From the NCBI RefSeq assembly GCF_002355595.1, contig NZ_AP017422.1, forward strand, positions 7,320,823 through 7,384,822: DNA of 64,000 nucleotides, in the 5' to 3' direction. The notes beneath the pieces are model-generated. The model saw only the letters and a program-made list of their open reading frames with translations, was not told the origin of the DNA and did no database searches. Position numbers and translations under genes: made by a program. Below are positions 18,728-28,071 of this stretch, piece after piece; position 1 is the stretch's first letter; the number at the start of each line of letters is the position of its first letter. Source of the DNA: Filimonas lacunae (GTDB lineage Bacteria > Bacteroidota > Bacteroidia > Chitinophagales > Chitinophagaceae).

Positions 18728-21013
18728 ATGAAGCATTGTTGGGCCGTTTTATCCTTACTGGCACTTACAGGAACTGTTAAAGCGCAGCGTGTTGCGTCTG
18801 TCACTGACCCGGTAGAATGGATAAACCCATTGATGGGTACCGATTCCAAGGGCAGTCTTTCTAATGGCAACACCTACCCCGCCATTGCTGTTCCGTGGGG
18901 AATGAACTTCTGGACACCACAAACCGGTAAAATGGGAGATGGCTGGCAGTATACTTACGGAGCAGAAAAGATCCGCGGGTTTAAACAAACGCACCAGCCT
19001 TCGCCGTGGATGAACGACTACGGGCAGTTTGCTATTATGCCGGTTACTGGCAAAGCGGTGTTTAAGGAAGATGACAGGGCCAGCTGGTTTTCGCACAAGG
19101 CAGAGGTGGTAAAGCCTTACTACTATAGTGTATACCTGGCCGATCATCATGTAACAGCCGAATTTACACCTACAGAAAGAGCGGCTATGTTCCGTTTTAC
19201 CTTCCCTGCTAAAGACAGTGCTTTTGTAGTAGTAGATGCTTTTGATAAAGGCTCTTATATTAAGATTATTCCAGCCGAGCGTAAAATAATAGGTTACTCA
19301 GTTAAATACAGCAGGGGCAAGCTTACCAATTTCAGGAACTATTTTGTAATGGTGTTTGATAAGCCTTTTACCACCACCAGCGCCTGGCAAAACAATGCTG
19401 TTGAAACCGGTAAACTGGAATTGCAGGAAAACCGGGTAGGTGCCATTGTGGGCTTTGCCACATCGGGCAACGAGCAACAGGTGCATGTGAAAGTAGCTTC
19501 TTCGTTTATCAGTGCAGAGCAGGCAGAGCGTAACCTGAATGAACTGGGTACTAACAGTTTTGAAAAGATACAACAACAGGCCAAAGCGGCCTGGAACAAA
19601 CAGTTGGGGCGCATTGCTATTGAAGGCGCTACTATAGACCAGGCACGTACTTTTTATTCCTGTTTATACCGCACCTTGTTATTCCCTAACAAATTGTACG
19701 AACTGGATGCCAGTGGTAAGCCTGTGCATTACAGTCCTTATAACGGTCAGGTATTACCAGGCTATATGTTTGCCGGTACCGGCTTCTGGGACACTTTCCG
19801 TGCCTTATACCCTTTCTTAAGCCTGATGTATCCTGGCATTAATAAAGAGATGCAGGAAGGTTTGATCAATGATTATAAAGAAGGCGGTTTTTTACCGGAA
19901 TGGAGCAGCCCGGGATTTGCAGATATTATGGTGGGTAACAATTCGGCTTCGGTGGTAGCAGATGCTTATATCAAGGGCATACGTGGTTATGATATTGAAA
20001 CCTTATACAAAGCATTGGTACATGGCGCCAACAATGAAGGCCCTATGTCGGCGGTAGGCCGTAAGGGTGTGGACTATTACAACAAGCTGGGTTATGTGCC
20101 TTATAATGTTGGGATTAATGAAAACGCAGCCCGCACACTGGAATATGCTTATGACGATTTTACTATTTACCAGCTAGGCAAGGCCCTGAAAAAGCCGGAA
20201 GGGGAAATTGGTATTTATGCAGAAAGAAGTCAGAATTATAAAAACCTGTTCGACTCTTCGTCTAAACTGATGCGCGGTAAGAATGAAGATGGCAAATTTC
20301 AGTCGCCTTTTAATCCTTTGAAATGGGGCGATGCTTTTACCGAAGGCAACAGCTGGCATTATTCCTGGTCGGTGTTTCATGATATCCAGGGTTTAATAAA
20401 CCTGATGGGTGGTAAAGCGGCGTTTACCAATATGCTGGATTCGGTGTTTAAAATGCCGCCTGTGTTCGATGATAGTTACTATGGAGGTACTATTCACGAA
20501 ATACGCGAAATGCAGATTGTGAACATGGGCCAGTATGCACATGGCAACCAGCCTATACAGCACATGTTGTATTTATACAACTATTCGGGCCAGCCCTGGA
20601 AATCGCAATACTGGATAAGAGAAGCGTTGAACCGTTTATACAAGGCCACGCCTGATGGCTATTGCGGCGATGAAGATAACGGGCAAACTTCTGCCTGGTA
20701 TGTATTCTCTGCATTGGGCTTTTACCCGGTGTGCCCTGCTACGCCTGAGTATGTGCTTGGTGCGCCCCTGTTTCCCAAAGCAGTGCTTACGCTGGAAAAT
20801 GGTAAAAAGTTTACCATTGAAGCCAAAGATGGCAGTGACGATAATCGTTATATACAGCAGTTGAGCATTAACGGAAAAGTATACAATAAAAACTTTATTA
20901 ATCATTTCGATATTTTACAAGGCGGGACTATGCAGGCAGTAATGAGTAGCAAGCCAGCGCTGCAAAGAGGTGTGTCTGCGGATGCAGCCCCGTATTCGTT
21001 TTCCAATAAATAG
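18728..21013 (+). CDS. GH92 alpha-mannosidase-like enzyme with Gln at the general-acid position
   Basis: A 761-residue exported protein (signal peptide ending near VKAQ) with the full GH92 two-domain layout: WINPLMGTD at the start of the N-terminal beta-sandwich, then the alpha/alpha-barrel with GTGFWDTFRALYPF and DNGQTSAWYVFSALGFYPV. Family members remove mannose in a calcium-dependent way. The usual GNEPSHH segment, which carries the general acid Glu, reads GNQPIQH here (Gln608). From memory, a GH92 enzyme acting on mannose-1-phospho-6-mannose also has Gln there, because a phosphate leaving group needs no acid. The same specificity is possible but unproven here. The neighbouring GH92 has the normal Glu. 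Confidence 0.93.
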   Translation: MKHCWAVLSLLALTGTVKAQRVASVTDPVEWINPLMGTDSKGSLSNGNTYPAIAVPWGMNFWTPQTGKMGDGWQYTYGAEKIRGFKQTHQPSPWMNDYGQFAIMPVTGKAVFKEDDRASWFSHKAEVVKPYYYSVYLADHHVTAEFTPTERAAMFRFTFPAKDSAFVVVDAFDKGSYIKIIPAERKIIGYSVKYSRGKLTNFRNYFVMVFDKPFTTTSAWQNNAVETGKLELQENRVGAIVGFATSGNEQQVHVKVASSFISAEQAERNLNELGTNSFEKIQQQAKAAWNKQLGRIAIEGATIDQARTFYSCLYRTLLFPNKLYELDASGKPVHYSPYNGQVLPGYMFAGTGFWDTFRALYPFLSLMYPGINKEMQEGLINDYKEGGFLPEWSSPGFADIMVGNNSASVVADAYIKGIRGYDIETLYKALVHGANNEGPMSAVGRKGVDYYNKLGYVPYNVGINENAARTLEYAYDDFTIYQLGKALKKPEGEIGIYAERSQNYKNLFDSSSKLMRGKNEDGKFQSPFNPLKWGDAFTEGNSWHYSWSVFHDIQGLINLMGGKAAFTNMLDSVFKMPPVFDDSYYGGTIHEIREMQIVNMGQYAHGNQPIQHMLYLYNYSGQPWKSQYWIREALNRLYKATPDGYCGDEDNGQTSAWYVFSALGFYPVCPATPEYVLGAPLFPKAVLTLENGKKFTIEAKDGSDDNRYIQQLSINGKVYNKNFINHFDILQGGTMQAVMSSKPALQRGVSADAAPYSFSNK

Positions 21014-21019
21014 GATACC

Positions 21020-21730
21020 ATGATAAAAAACAGGTGGAAGATTTTGGCCACCGGCATACTGATGCTGGTGGCAGGGCGAAGCTTTGCCCAGGACTGGAGT
21101 TATATCAGCGAGCAGGATATACTCTCTAAAGATTCTGTTACCAGGGGAGAATACACGTTGATATTCATAAACAAAGATTCTGCTATGGACAAGGGGTTAC
21201 AACAAAGAATGACGGATGCCTTTTTTACGGTATATCCTAAGCAGGCGAAGCTGTATAACCCCGCTACTATTAAAAAGGTGATTTTTATAATGGACCCCGG
21301 TTATAAAGGTGTGGCTGCTACTGCGGCGGGCATAGTAAGGTATAACCCGGAATATATGCACAAGCATCCGAAAGATATTGATGTGGTAACACATGAAGTA
21401 ATGCACCTGGTGCAATCGTATCCTGGTGGTGCAGGGCCGGGTTGGGTAACAGAGGGGATTGCAGACTATGTGCGTTTTAAAATGGGCGTGGACAATGCAG
21501 GTGATGGCTGGAAGTTACCCGAATTCAATGCTTCGCAGCACTATACCAATAGCTACCGTGTTACTGCGCGCTTTTTGGTATGGATTGAAAAACAGTATGA
21601 TAAAAAGTTTGTAAAAGGGCTGGACAATGCTTTGCGCACCCACACGTATACAGAAAACTACTGGAAAGCTAAAACAGGAAAAACAGTAAACGAATTGTGG
21701 CAGGAATATGCACTGAATCCTGTAATTTAA
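21020..21730 (+). CDS. Basic secretory protein (BSP) family putative metallopeptidase
   Basis: This 236-residue exported protein has a signal peptide ending near SFAQ. The segment VVTHEVMHLVQSYPGGAGP, with HEVMH at 125-129, is followed by GWVTEGIADYVRFKMG, the signature of the plant-type basic secretory protein family (a gluzincin-like fold with Glu in TEGIADY as third ligand). It lies between two GH92 genes with 6 bp on either side and so belongs to the operon. In glycan loci such proteins are thought to act on glycoprotein backbones, but biochemical proof is sparse. Confidence 0.87.
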   Translation: MIKNRWKILATGILMLVAGRSFAQDWSYISEQDILSKDSVTRGEYTLIFINKDSAMDKGLQQRMTDAFFTVYPKQAKLYNPATIKKVIFIMDPGYKGVAATAAGIVRYNPEYMHKHPKDIDVVTHEVMHLVQSYPGGAGPGWVTEGIADYVRFKMGVDNAGDGWKLPEFNASQHYTNSYRVTARFLVWIEKQYDKKFVKGLDNALRTHTYTENYWKAKTGKTVNELWQEYALNPVI

Positions 21731-21735
21731 CACAG

Positions 21736-24027
21736 ATGAAAAGTAAATTCCCCTTAATAATATTGTTGCCCTGCTCTTTTGCAGCAGCGCAAACCAGGCC
21801 CGTGGATAATCTGGTGCAATATGTAAAACCTATTATAGGCACCCAGCGTATGGGGCATACTTATCCGGGGGCTACGGTGCCGTTTGGTATGGTGCAGCTG
21901 AGTCCGGATACGGATACTTTAAGCTATGAACAAAATGGCGCCTACAATAAAGACGTGTATAAATATTGCGCAGGTTACCAGTATGATGATAAAACGATTG
22001 TAGGGTTTAGTCATACGCATTTCAGTGGTACTGGGCATTCTGATCTGGGCGATTTTTTAATCATGCCTACAGTGGGTGCTTTGCAGTTAAACCCTGGTAC
22101 TGCCGATAAGCCGTTGAGCGGTTACCGTTCCGCTTTTTCGCACAGTAACGAAGTGGCAGAGGCGGGCTACTATAAGGTAAAGCTGGACGATGATCATATT
22201 ACGGCTGAGCTTACAGCTACTGCACGGGTAGGTTTGCATCAGTATACCTTTCCGGCTTCGGACAAATCGCATATTATACTGGATCTGATGCATGGCATTT
22301 ATAACTATGATGCCAAAAATGTATGGACCTATGTGCAGGTGGTAAATGACTCGCTGGTTACGGGTTACCGTCAAACCAACGGCTGGGGCCGCACGCGTAC
22401 CGTATATTTTGCCATGAGCTTTTCCAAACCGTTCAAGCATTATGGCAGTAAAGACTATTCTGATAAGCAGGTATATCGTGGCTTCTGGCGCAAGTTTAAC
22501 CAGGAGGATAACTTCCCGGAACTGGCTGGTAAAAAGCTGCGCATGTATTTTGACTTTGATACCCGCCAGGATGAAAAGATACTGGTAAAGTTTGCCTTAT
22601 CACCCGCAAGCAGTGCGGGGGCGTTGTTAAACCTGAGAACAGAATTGCCCGGCTGGGATTTTGAGCAAGTGAAGCAACAGGCACAACAGGCCTGGCAACA
22701 CGAACTGGAAAAAATTATGATCACTGCAAAGGATACAGAAGCCAAAGAAAACTTTTATACATCCCTGTATCACACCTTTATTAACCCCACTACCTATATG
22801 GATGTAGATGGTAATTATAAAGGCCTGGATCAGAATGTGCATAAAGCAGAAGGCTTTACCAATTACACCACCTTCAGTTTATGGGACACCTATCGTGCCC
22901 TGCATCCGTTTTTTAACCTGGTGCAGCCCAAAAGGAATGCAGATATGATGCAATCTATGCTGGCGCATTTTAACCAAACAGCATTGCACATGTTACCGGT
23001 ATGGAGCCACTATGCCAATGAAAACTGGTGCATGACGGGCTATCATTCGGTTTCGCTGCTGGCCGATGCCGTGGTGAAAGGCAACGCGCCTTTTGATGTC
23101 AATAAAGCATTGGATGCCTGTGTAACCACTGCCAGCAACCGTTGGTTTGAAGGCGTGGGATATTACATAGATAAAGGGTATGTGCCGGAAGACAAAAGCG
23201 GTGCTTCGGTGTCTAAAACACTGGAATATGCTTATGACGACTGGGCCATTGCGCAAATGGCTAAAAAGCTGAACCGGATGGATGTGTACAACACTTTTAT
23301 TAAAAGAGCAGGTTACTATAAAAACGTATTTGATGCTTCTACCGGTTTTATGCGTCCGCGTTTAAGTGATGGCAGCTTTAAAAAAGAGTTTGATCCCCTG
23401 GATACCGAAGGACAGGGCTTTATAGAAGGTAATGCGTGGAACTACAGTTTGTATGTACCGCAAGCGCCTGATAGCCTTATCGCTATGATGGGCGGTCGTA
23501 AACGTTTTGCGGCGCACCTGGATTCGCTGTTTACCATGGAGCTGCCGGATAAATACTTTGAGCATACTGAGGATATTACCCGTGATGGCATTATTGGTAA
23601 TTATGTGCATGGCAACGAGCCTTCGCACCACGTGGTGTATTTGTATAACTGGACGGGCATGCCCTGGAAGACACAGGAAAGGGTGCGTATGATTTTAAAG
23701 CATCAGTATCATACCGGTCCGGCGGGACTGGGTGGTAACGATGATTGCGGGCAAATGAGCGCCTGGTATCTGTTCAGTACACTTGGCTTTTATCCGGTAG
23801 CGCCTGGTAGCGATGAATATGCTATTGGCAGTCCGGCTATTGATAAGGCGGTGATTACACTGGAAAATGGTAACACGTTTACCATTGAAGCGCAAAACCA
23901 GGGTGATAACAATGTATATGTAAAGCAGCTGTTATTGAATGGTGTTCCTTATAATAAATACACCATCCGCCATGCGGATATTGTCAAAGGTGGCAAGCTG
24001 GTATTTGTGATGAGCAATAAGCATTAA
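21736..24027 (+). CDS. GH92 alpha-mannosidase
   Basis: From the ATG at 21736 the product is 763 residues with a signal peptide (FAAAQT). GH92 features: YVKPIIGTQRMGHTYPGA near the start, FSHTHFSGTGHSDLGDF, TTFSLWDTYRALHPFF, YVHGNEPSHHVVYLYNW with the expected general acid Glu628, and GGNDDCGQMSAWYLFSTLGF with the catalytic-base Asp residues. This is the regular, probably alpha-1,2- or related exo-mannosidase of the pair. The frame continues upstream to 21697, inside the preceding gene, but the signal peptide sets the start at 21736. Confidence 0.95.
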   Translation: MKSKFPLIILLPCSFAAAQTRPVDNLVQYVKPIIGTQRMGHTYPGATVPFGMVQLSPDTDTLSYEQNGAYNKDVYKYCAGYQYDDKTIVGFSHTHFSGTGHSDLGDFLIMPTVGALQLNPGTADKPLSGYRSAFSHSNEVAEAGYYKVKLDDDHITAELTATARVGLHQYTFPASDKSHIILDLMHGIYNYDAKNVWTYVQVVNDSLVTGYRQTNGWGRTRTVYFAMSFSKPFKHYGSKDYSDKQVYRGFWRKFNQEDNFPELAGKKLRMYFDFDTRQDEKILVKFALSPASSAGALLNLRTELPGWDFEQVKQQAQQAWQHELEKIMITAKDTEAKENFYTSLYHTFINPTTYMDVDGNYKGLDQNVHKAEGFTNYTTFSLWDTYRALHPFFNLVQPKRNADMMQSMLAHFNQTALHMLPVWSHYANENWCMTGYHSVSLLADAVVKGNAPFDVNKALDACVTTASNRWFEGVGYYIDKGYVPEDKSGASVSKTLEYAYDDWAIAQMAKKLNRMDVYNTFIKRAGYYKNVFDASTGFMRPRLSDGSFKKEFDPLDTEGQGFIEGNAWNYSLYVPQAPDSLIAMMGGRKRFAAHLDSLFTMELPDKYFEHTEDITRDGIIGNYVHGNEPSHHVVYLYNWTGMPWKTQERVRMILKHQYHTGPAGLGGNDDCGQMSAWYLFSTLGFYPVAPGSDEYAIGSPAIDKAVITLENGNTFTIEAQNQGDNNVYVKQLLLNGVPYNKYTIRHADIVKGGKLVFVMSNKH

Positions 24028-24041
24028 TAAAGCGGTATTAT

Positions 24042-24085
24042 AATTGCCGGTACATTTGTGTATTATCACAATTTTACCGGCAATT
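24042..24085 (+). promoter_or_regulatory. Inverted repeat and candidate promoter directly before the SRPBCC gene
   Basis: An 11-bp perfect inverted repeat (24042-24052 with 24075-24085) encloses a second TTGTG/CACAA pair, giving a 44-nt hairpin that ends one base before the ATG at 24087. TACATTTG at 24051-24058 matches the -7 consensus. It could terminate the mannosidase transcript, start the next one, or both; no T-tract follows. Confidence 0.4.
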
Positions 24086-24086
24086 T

Positions 24087-24551
24087 ATGTCTAAAGTATA
24101 CTCACTGAAAACGGTACAATGGTTACCGGTAGATATCAGCACTGCCTGGCAGTTCTTTAGCAGTGCGCACAACCTTGTAGAAATTACACCACCCGATATG
24201 GGTTTTGATATTGTTAGCAAATACCATGGCAACAAGCTTTATGCCGGGCAGATTATTGAATACAAGCTGCGGTTACTGGGTTTTATCCGTTTGTACTGGA
24301 TGACGGAGATCACCCATGTACAGGAAGGTGCTTACTTTATAGATGAGCAACGTTTTGGTCCTTATGCCCTCTGGCACCATCAGCACCATTTTAAAGCCGT
24401 GAATGGCGGCGTAGAAATGACAGATATTGTTCATTACAAAATTCCTTTTGGCTGGTTGGGTTCGCTGGCGCATGCGTTGTATGTGAAAAAACAGCTGAAA
24501 CATATTTTCGATTACCGCTACACCCGCATTGCACAATTATTTAAAGCATAG
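24087..24551 (+). CDS. SRPBCC-family (START/Bet v1-like) protein
   Basis: A 154-residue cytoplasmic protein with the opening SLKTVQWLPVDISTAWQFFSSA, NLVEITPPDMGF and a C-terminal helix, which match SRPBCC-fold ligand-binding proteins of the polyketide-cyclase/CoxG type. The ligand is unknown. It has no signal peptide, unlike its glycosidase neighbours, so it may simply be a passenger gene in the locus. It could have its own promoter in the hairpin region just upstream. Confidence 0.82.
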   Translation: MSKVYSLKTVQWLPVDISTAWQFFSSAHNLVEITPPDMGFDIVSKYHGNKLYAGQIIEYKLRLLGFIRLYWMTEITHVQEGAYFIDEQRFGPYALWHHQHHFKAVNGGVEMTDIVHYKIPFGWLGSLAHALYVKKQLKHIFDYRYTRIAQLFKA

Positions 24552-24609
24552 TTTTTTGCGTTTATATAGGAAGGCTATATAATTGTGCGATATATTTATA
24601 TACATAATT

Positions 24610-26028
24610 ATGCTTATGAGACGTGTAGCTTTTTTATTACCTGTATTAGCCGTGTGGTTTTGCCTGCAGGGGCAGGCGCAGGTTGTTGCTAATGAAAGCC
24701 CCGCTACGCTGCACCAGTTACAGCAGCAGTTTGTAGATCTCCGGTTTGGTATGTTCATTCATTTCAACATTCCTACTTACGCTAACCAGGATTGGCCCGA
24801 CCCCGAAACACCGGCAGCAGTGTTTAATCCGCAGCAGCTGGATTGTAACCAATGGGCATTGGCGGCCAAAAGCGCTAACATGAGTTACGGCTGTTTAACT
24901 ACCAAGCACCACAGCGGTTTTTGCATATGGGATACCAAAAGCACAGATTATAATGTAATGAACAGTCCTTTTAAGCGGGATGTGGTAAAAGAATATGTGC
25001 AGGCCTTTCGTGCCAATGGTTTAAAAGTGATGCTGTATTACTCTATTTTAGATACCCATCATAAACTCAGGCCCAATAGCATTACCCAGCAACACAGGAC
25101 AATGGTAAAGCAGCAGTTAACAGAACTGTTAACCAACTATGGTAAAGTGGAAGCGCTGATCATTGACGGGTGGGATGCGCCGTGGTCGCGTATTAGCTAT
25201 GATGATATTTCTTTTGAAGAAGTATACCTGCTGGTGAAGAAGTTGCAACCTAATTGCCTGGTGATGGATTTAAATGGAGCCAAGTATCCGGCAGAGGGTT
25301 TGTTTTATACGGATATTAAAACATACGAGATGGGGGCAGGGCAACGGGTATCTAACCCCGAAAACCGGATGCCTTCCTTAGCCTGTTTGCCGGTGAATGA
25401 TGCCTGGTTCTGGAAAACAGATTTTCCCACAAAGCCTGTAAAGCAGGCTACGGCATTGGTGAATAACCAATTGGTGCCTTTAAATAAGGCCAGTTGCAAT
25501 TTTATTTTGAATGTGGCGCCTAACCGGGATGGGCTGATTGACTCCAACGCACTGGCTACTTTACAGGAGATAGGTACTTTGTGGAAGAATGAAGGGCCTA
25601 TACCTTCTTTGCCGGTTACGGGCGATCCCATTATTTCTACCAACCTGGCTAAGCACAAGCCTGCCAATTCCAGCTGGAGCTGGGACATGAATATTATGGA
25701 TTTTGCCAATGATGATGATTTTACCACTTCCTGGGAATCGAACAGGGAAGTAAAAGAACCCTGGTATGAAGTGAGTCTGGGAAAGGAACAATCGTTTAAT
25801 GCCCTGGTGCTTACCGAGCCAAAGGCCAATGTTACGGCCTACCGGGTAGAATATTACCAGGGTGGAGAATGGAAGCCGTTGTTTTCAGGTAACGTTGTCA
25901 GCCGTGTAAAACTGCACCGGTTTGCCCGGGTAAAGGGGCAAAAGATAAGAATTTGGCTCACCACTTATCACGATTTCCCGGCCATTGCTGAATTGGGTGT
26001 GTATAATTCATATCTTCACCCCCGTTAA
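24610..26028 (+). CDS. GH29 alpha-L-fucosidase with C-terminal discoidin-like domain
   Basis: About 472 residues from the ATG at 24610 (24616 also possible). The signal peptide ends near GQAQ. The GH29 barrel shows RFGMFIHFNIPTYANQDW, LTTKHHSGFCIWDTK (the conserved KHHxGF substrate-binding motif) and LIIDGWDAPW, whose Asp186 is the likely nucleophile. The domain at about residues 345-470 (NLAKHKPANSSWSWD, FTTSWES, PWYEVSLG) is an F5/8 type C, galactose-binding-like module. It should remove fucose from glycan ends, fitting the N-glycan theme of the two GH92 enzymes upstream. Confidence 0.93.
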   Translation: MLMRRVAFLLPVLAVWFCLQGQAQVVANESPATLHQLQQQFVDLRFGMFIHFNIPTYANQDWPDPETPAAVFNPQQLDCNQWALAAKSANMSYGCLTTKHHSGFCIWDTKSTDYNVMNSPFKRDVVKEYVQAFRANGLKVMLYYSILDTHHKLRPNSITQQHRTMVKQQLTELLTNYGKVEALIIDGWDAPWSRISYDDISFEEVYLLVKKLQPNCLVMDLNGAKYPAEGLFYTDIKTYEMGAGQRVSNPENRMPSLACLPVNDAWFWKTDFPTKPVKQATALVNNQLVPLNKASCNFILNVAPNRDGLIDSNALATLQEIGTLWKNEGPIPSLPVTGDPIISTNLAKHKPANSSWSWDMNIMDFANDDDFTTSWESNREVKEPWYEVSLGKEQSFNALVLTEPKANVTAYRVEYYQGGEWKPLFSGNVVSRVKLHRFARVKGQKIRIWLTTYHDFPAIAELGVYNSYLHPR

Positions 26029-26035
26029 AATCAAT

Positions 26036-26191
26036 ATGCTTATGTCGTTACCAGTGAATAACAAGAATGCCGGTAAAAAGGCTGGAAAAGCGAAAGTAAA
26101 TAATGTACAGGGCTCTAAGTTTATTGCCAAGCCAGGTAAAGCAGCAGGCTCTGTTAAAACTGTGAAAACAGGTGGCAGCCGTGGCAGCTGA
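26036..26191 (+). CDS. Small Lys/Gly-rich basic protein
   Basis: A 51-residue open frame starting MLMSLPVNNKNAGKK and ending TVKTGGSRGS, strongly basic, followed by a good terminator at 26234. It lies 8 bp after the fucosidase stop codon. The composition (Lys, Ala, Gly, Val; no hydrophobic segment) suggests a nucleic-acid-binding or disordered peptide, but I do not recognise a family. The clean start, terminator and biased composition favour a real gene. Confidence 0.5.
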   Translation: MLMSLPVNNKNAGKKAGKAKVNNVQGSKFIAKPGKAAGSVKTVKTGGSRGS

Positions 26192-26233
26192 TTTTTGCCG
26201 GTTATCATTTATAACAATCTCGCTTTCGCATAC

Positions 26234-26270
26234 AAAAGGCTGTATCAATGTCCGATACAGCCTTTTTTTA
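26234..26270 (+). terminator. Rho-independent terminator
   Basis: A 13-bp perfect stem (26234-26246 with 26254-26266), a 7-nt loop and a T run to 26269. It closes the fucosidase/small-gene transcript and sits between convergent genes; it may also serve the minus-strand gene, with a weaker T run. Confidence 0.88.
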
Positions 26271-26311
26271 TTATATATCAGCTACACGCTAACAAGCACT
26301 ATTGCACGTAG

Positions 26312-27832
26312 TTATTTTGCTATTATCAGTTTTTTGGTTTCTACATGCTGGCCGCGTTTAATACGAACCAAATATAGCCCTGCTTTTAGGCCGGCGGTAT
26401 TAATGGATATCCGGGCTTGTTTTTTATTGAATGGAATAGATGTAATCAATTCACCGGTCATTGTTTCCAGTCGGATTTCCCCTGTAGTGTAATTAAGTTT
26501 AACTATTTCGCCGGCAGCAGTTTTATCACTTAGTTCTACTGTGGTGGAGCTTACTGCCGGGTTTGGATAAAGGCTTGAAACGGGCGTTGCTCTTGCTGTT
26601 GCCAGGTTACATGGAATAGGAATGGTTCTAACCGATTCCAACGGACCTACTCCGCAATCATTTTTAGGCCTTACGAATATTTCATACACTCCCATCTGCT
26701 CGGGAATTAAGGTAAAACCGTTGATATAATAAGGGTCTAATACTTCTATCCCCGTTCCCTGAATACGGTAACCCCATTGGTAGCTTTCTGCCGGAATGCC
26801 GGTTGCTTGTGTTAGCGTAAAGGAATAAATGCCGCCCAGCTGGTAACAAAATTCTTCATACGGATAAGCCACTATGTTGTAAGTGGAATAGGGTACGCCT
26901 AAAGAAACATTGGTAGATACAGGGAAATTAAGCGTACACCCGGGATAAGCCACAGTAGCTGCAACCGTAGATCCTCCGTTGGAATAAGAGTAGGGGCTAA
27001 CGGTAGCTGTGCTGCCCGAGGAAGAAATCGCATAATAGCTGTTACTGGTCCAGGTGGCTGCGGCTCCTGTTGGTATGCCCGAAATGGTATAGGTATAGTT
27101 GCTGCCGCTGCAAATAGTATATGGGCCACTCATTGTTAATGTGGGTAGATGTCTGTCTATACCGATTGTCAATTCGCCACTTTTATACAAACTGCTGCCA
27201 CAGCTGTTAGCTGCTCTTATTTTGATTACACCCCCAGTAACCTTATCAGAGGTGATGATTACACTGTTGTTCGATGCTAGCCAGTTACCAGTAGAAGGTT
27301 GACCGTTTAATTTCCAGTTGACAGGCAACAGGTACTCGTAAGAGGTAACGGTTCCAAAGCAAGCGCCTGTAACTGTGTTTACAAACTGCCTGTTGGCAAA
27401 ACTGATAGTAAAGGCGTTTTCCTGGCATATAGGCGCATTTAAAACGGATACATTCGGGTAAATATTGGCACATGCTGAACCGTAGGCTCCGAACAAGGAT
27501 TTTATTTTGGCAAAGGGAAAGTCAAAAGAGGTGAGCGACCCGGTACTTGCTGCTGTGTAGCTTACCCTGAAAGTTTGTGTTACATTCACATCGGCCAATC
27601 TACCAATGAAGGTGAATGTGATAGAGTTAGGAGTTGTTGGATTGGGAATGTTCATGCTCATGACAGCTGAACCGCCCATCGCAAGCACATTTGGGCCACT
27701 TCCGGGAACGGTAACGGTGAAGGTGTAATCGCCCGGGCAATATTCATCGTTATTGCTGGGTGAGATGGTTTGTGCAGTTGCTGCTAAAGAGCATACAAGC
27801 AGGCAAAAGAGAAGCGTAAATGTTTGTCTCAT
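26312..27832 (-). CDS. Secreted protein with type A type IX sorting domain
   Basis: A 506-residue protein with a signal peptide ending in ATAQT. The middle consists of repeated immunoglobulin/PKD-like beta domains (segments such as CSGSNYTYTISGIPTGAAATW) with paired cysteines. The last 85 residues, from SLYPNPAVSSTTVEL to GLYLVRIKRG and KLIIAK, are a type A type IX sorting signal, so the protein should be secreted and attached at the cell surface. No enzymatic motif was seen; it may be an adhesin or structural protein. Confidence 0.85.
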   Translation of the reverse strand: MRQTFTLLFCLLVCSLAATAQTISPSNNDEYCPGDYTFTVTVPGSGPNVLAMGGSAVMSMNIPNPTTPNSITFTFIGRLADVNVTQTFRVSYTAASTGSLTSFDFPFAKIKSLFGAYGSACANIYPNVSVLNAPICQENAFTISFANRQFVNTVTGACFGTVTSYEYLLPVNWKLNGQPSTGNWLASNNSVIITSDKVTGGVIKIRAANSCGSSLYKSGELTIGIDRHLPTLTMSGPYTICSGSNYTYTISGIPTGAAATWTSNSYYAISSSGSTATVSPYSYSNGGSTVAATVAYPGCTLNFPVSTNVSLGVPYSTYNIVAYPYEEFCYQLGGIYSFTLTQATGIPAESYQWGYRIQGTGIEVLDPYYINGFTLIPEQMGVYEIFVRPKNDCGVGPLESVRTIPIPCNLATARATPVSSLYPNPAVSSTTVELSDKTAAGEIVKLNYTTGEIRLETMTGELITSIPFNKKQARISINTAGLKAGLYLVRIKRGQHVETKKLIIAK

Positions 27833-28071
27833 GGAATTTTTTTAGGTTGAATGATAGGTTGACGTTTGGGTTTCCGTGTTTGGTAGTGTAGCAGTAGCTG
27901 AGATACCCTTCAATATACTAAAATGATAGGGGAAAACCCATAGCATTCGCCTGGTAATGCCACAGGTGTGTGAATAAAAGCCGTTGCTCCTGTTGTTTTG
28001 TGATATAAGGGGCTGAACTTTGATTTTTTATTAAAAAACCTTGAATCAAGGGGGTGATGGACAAAGAGTGT

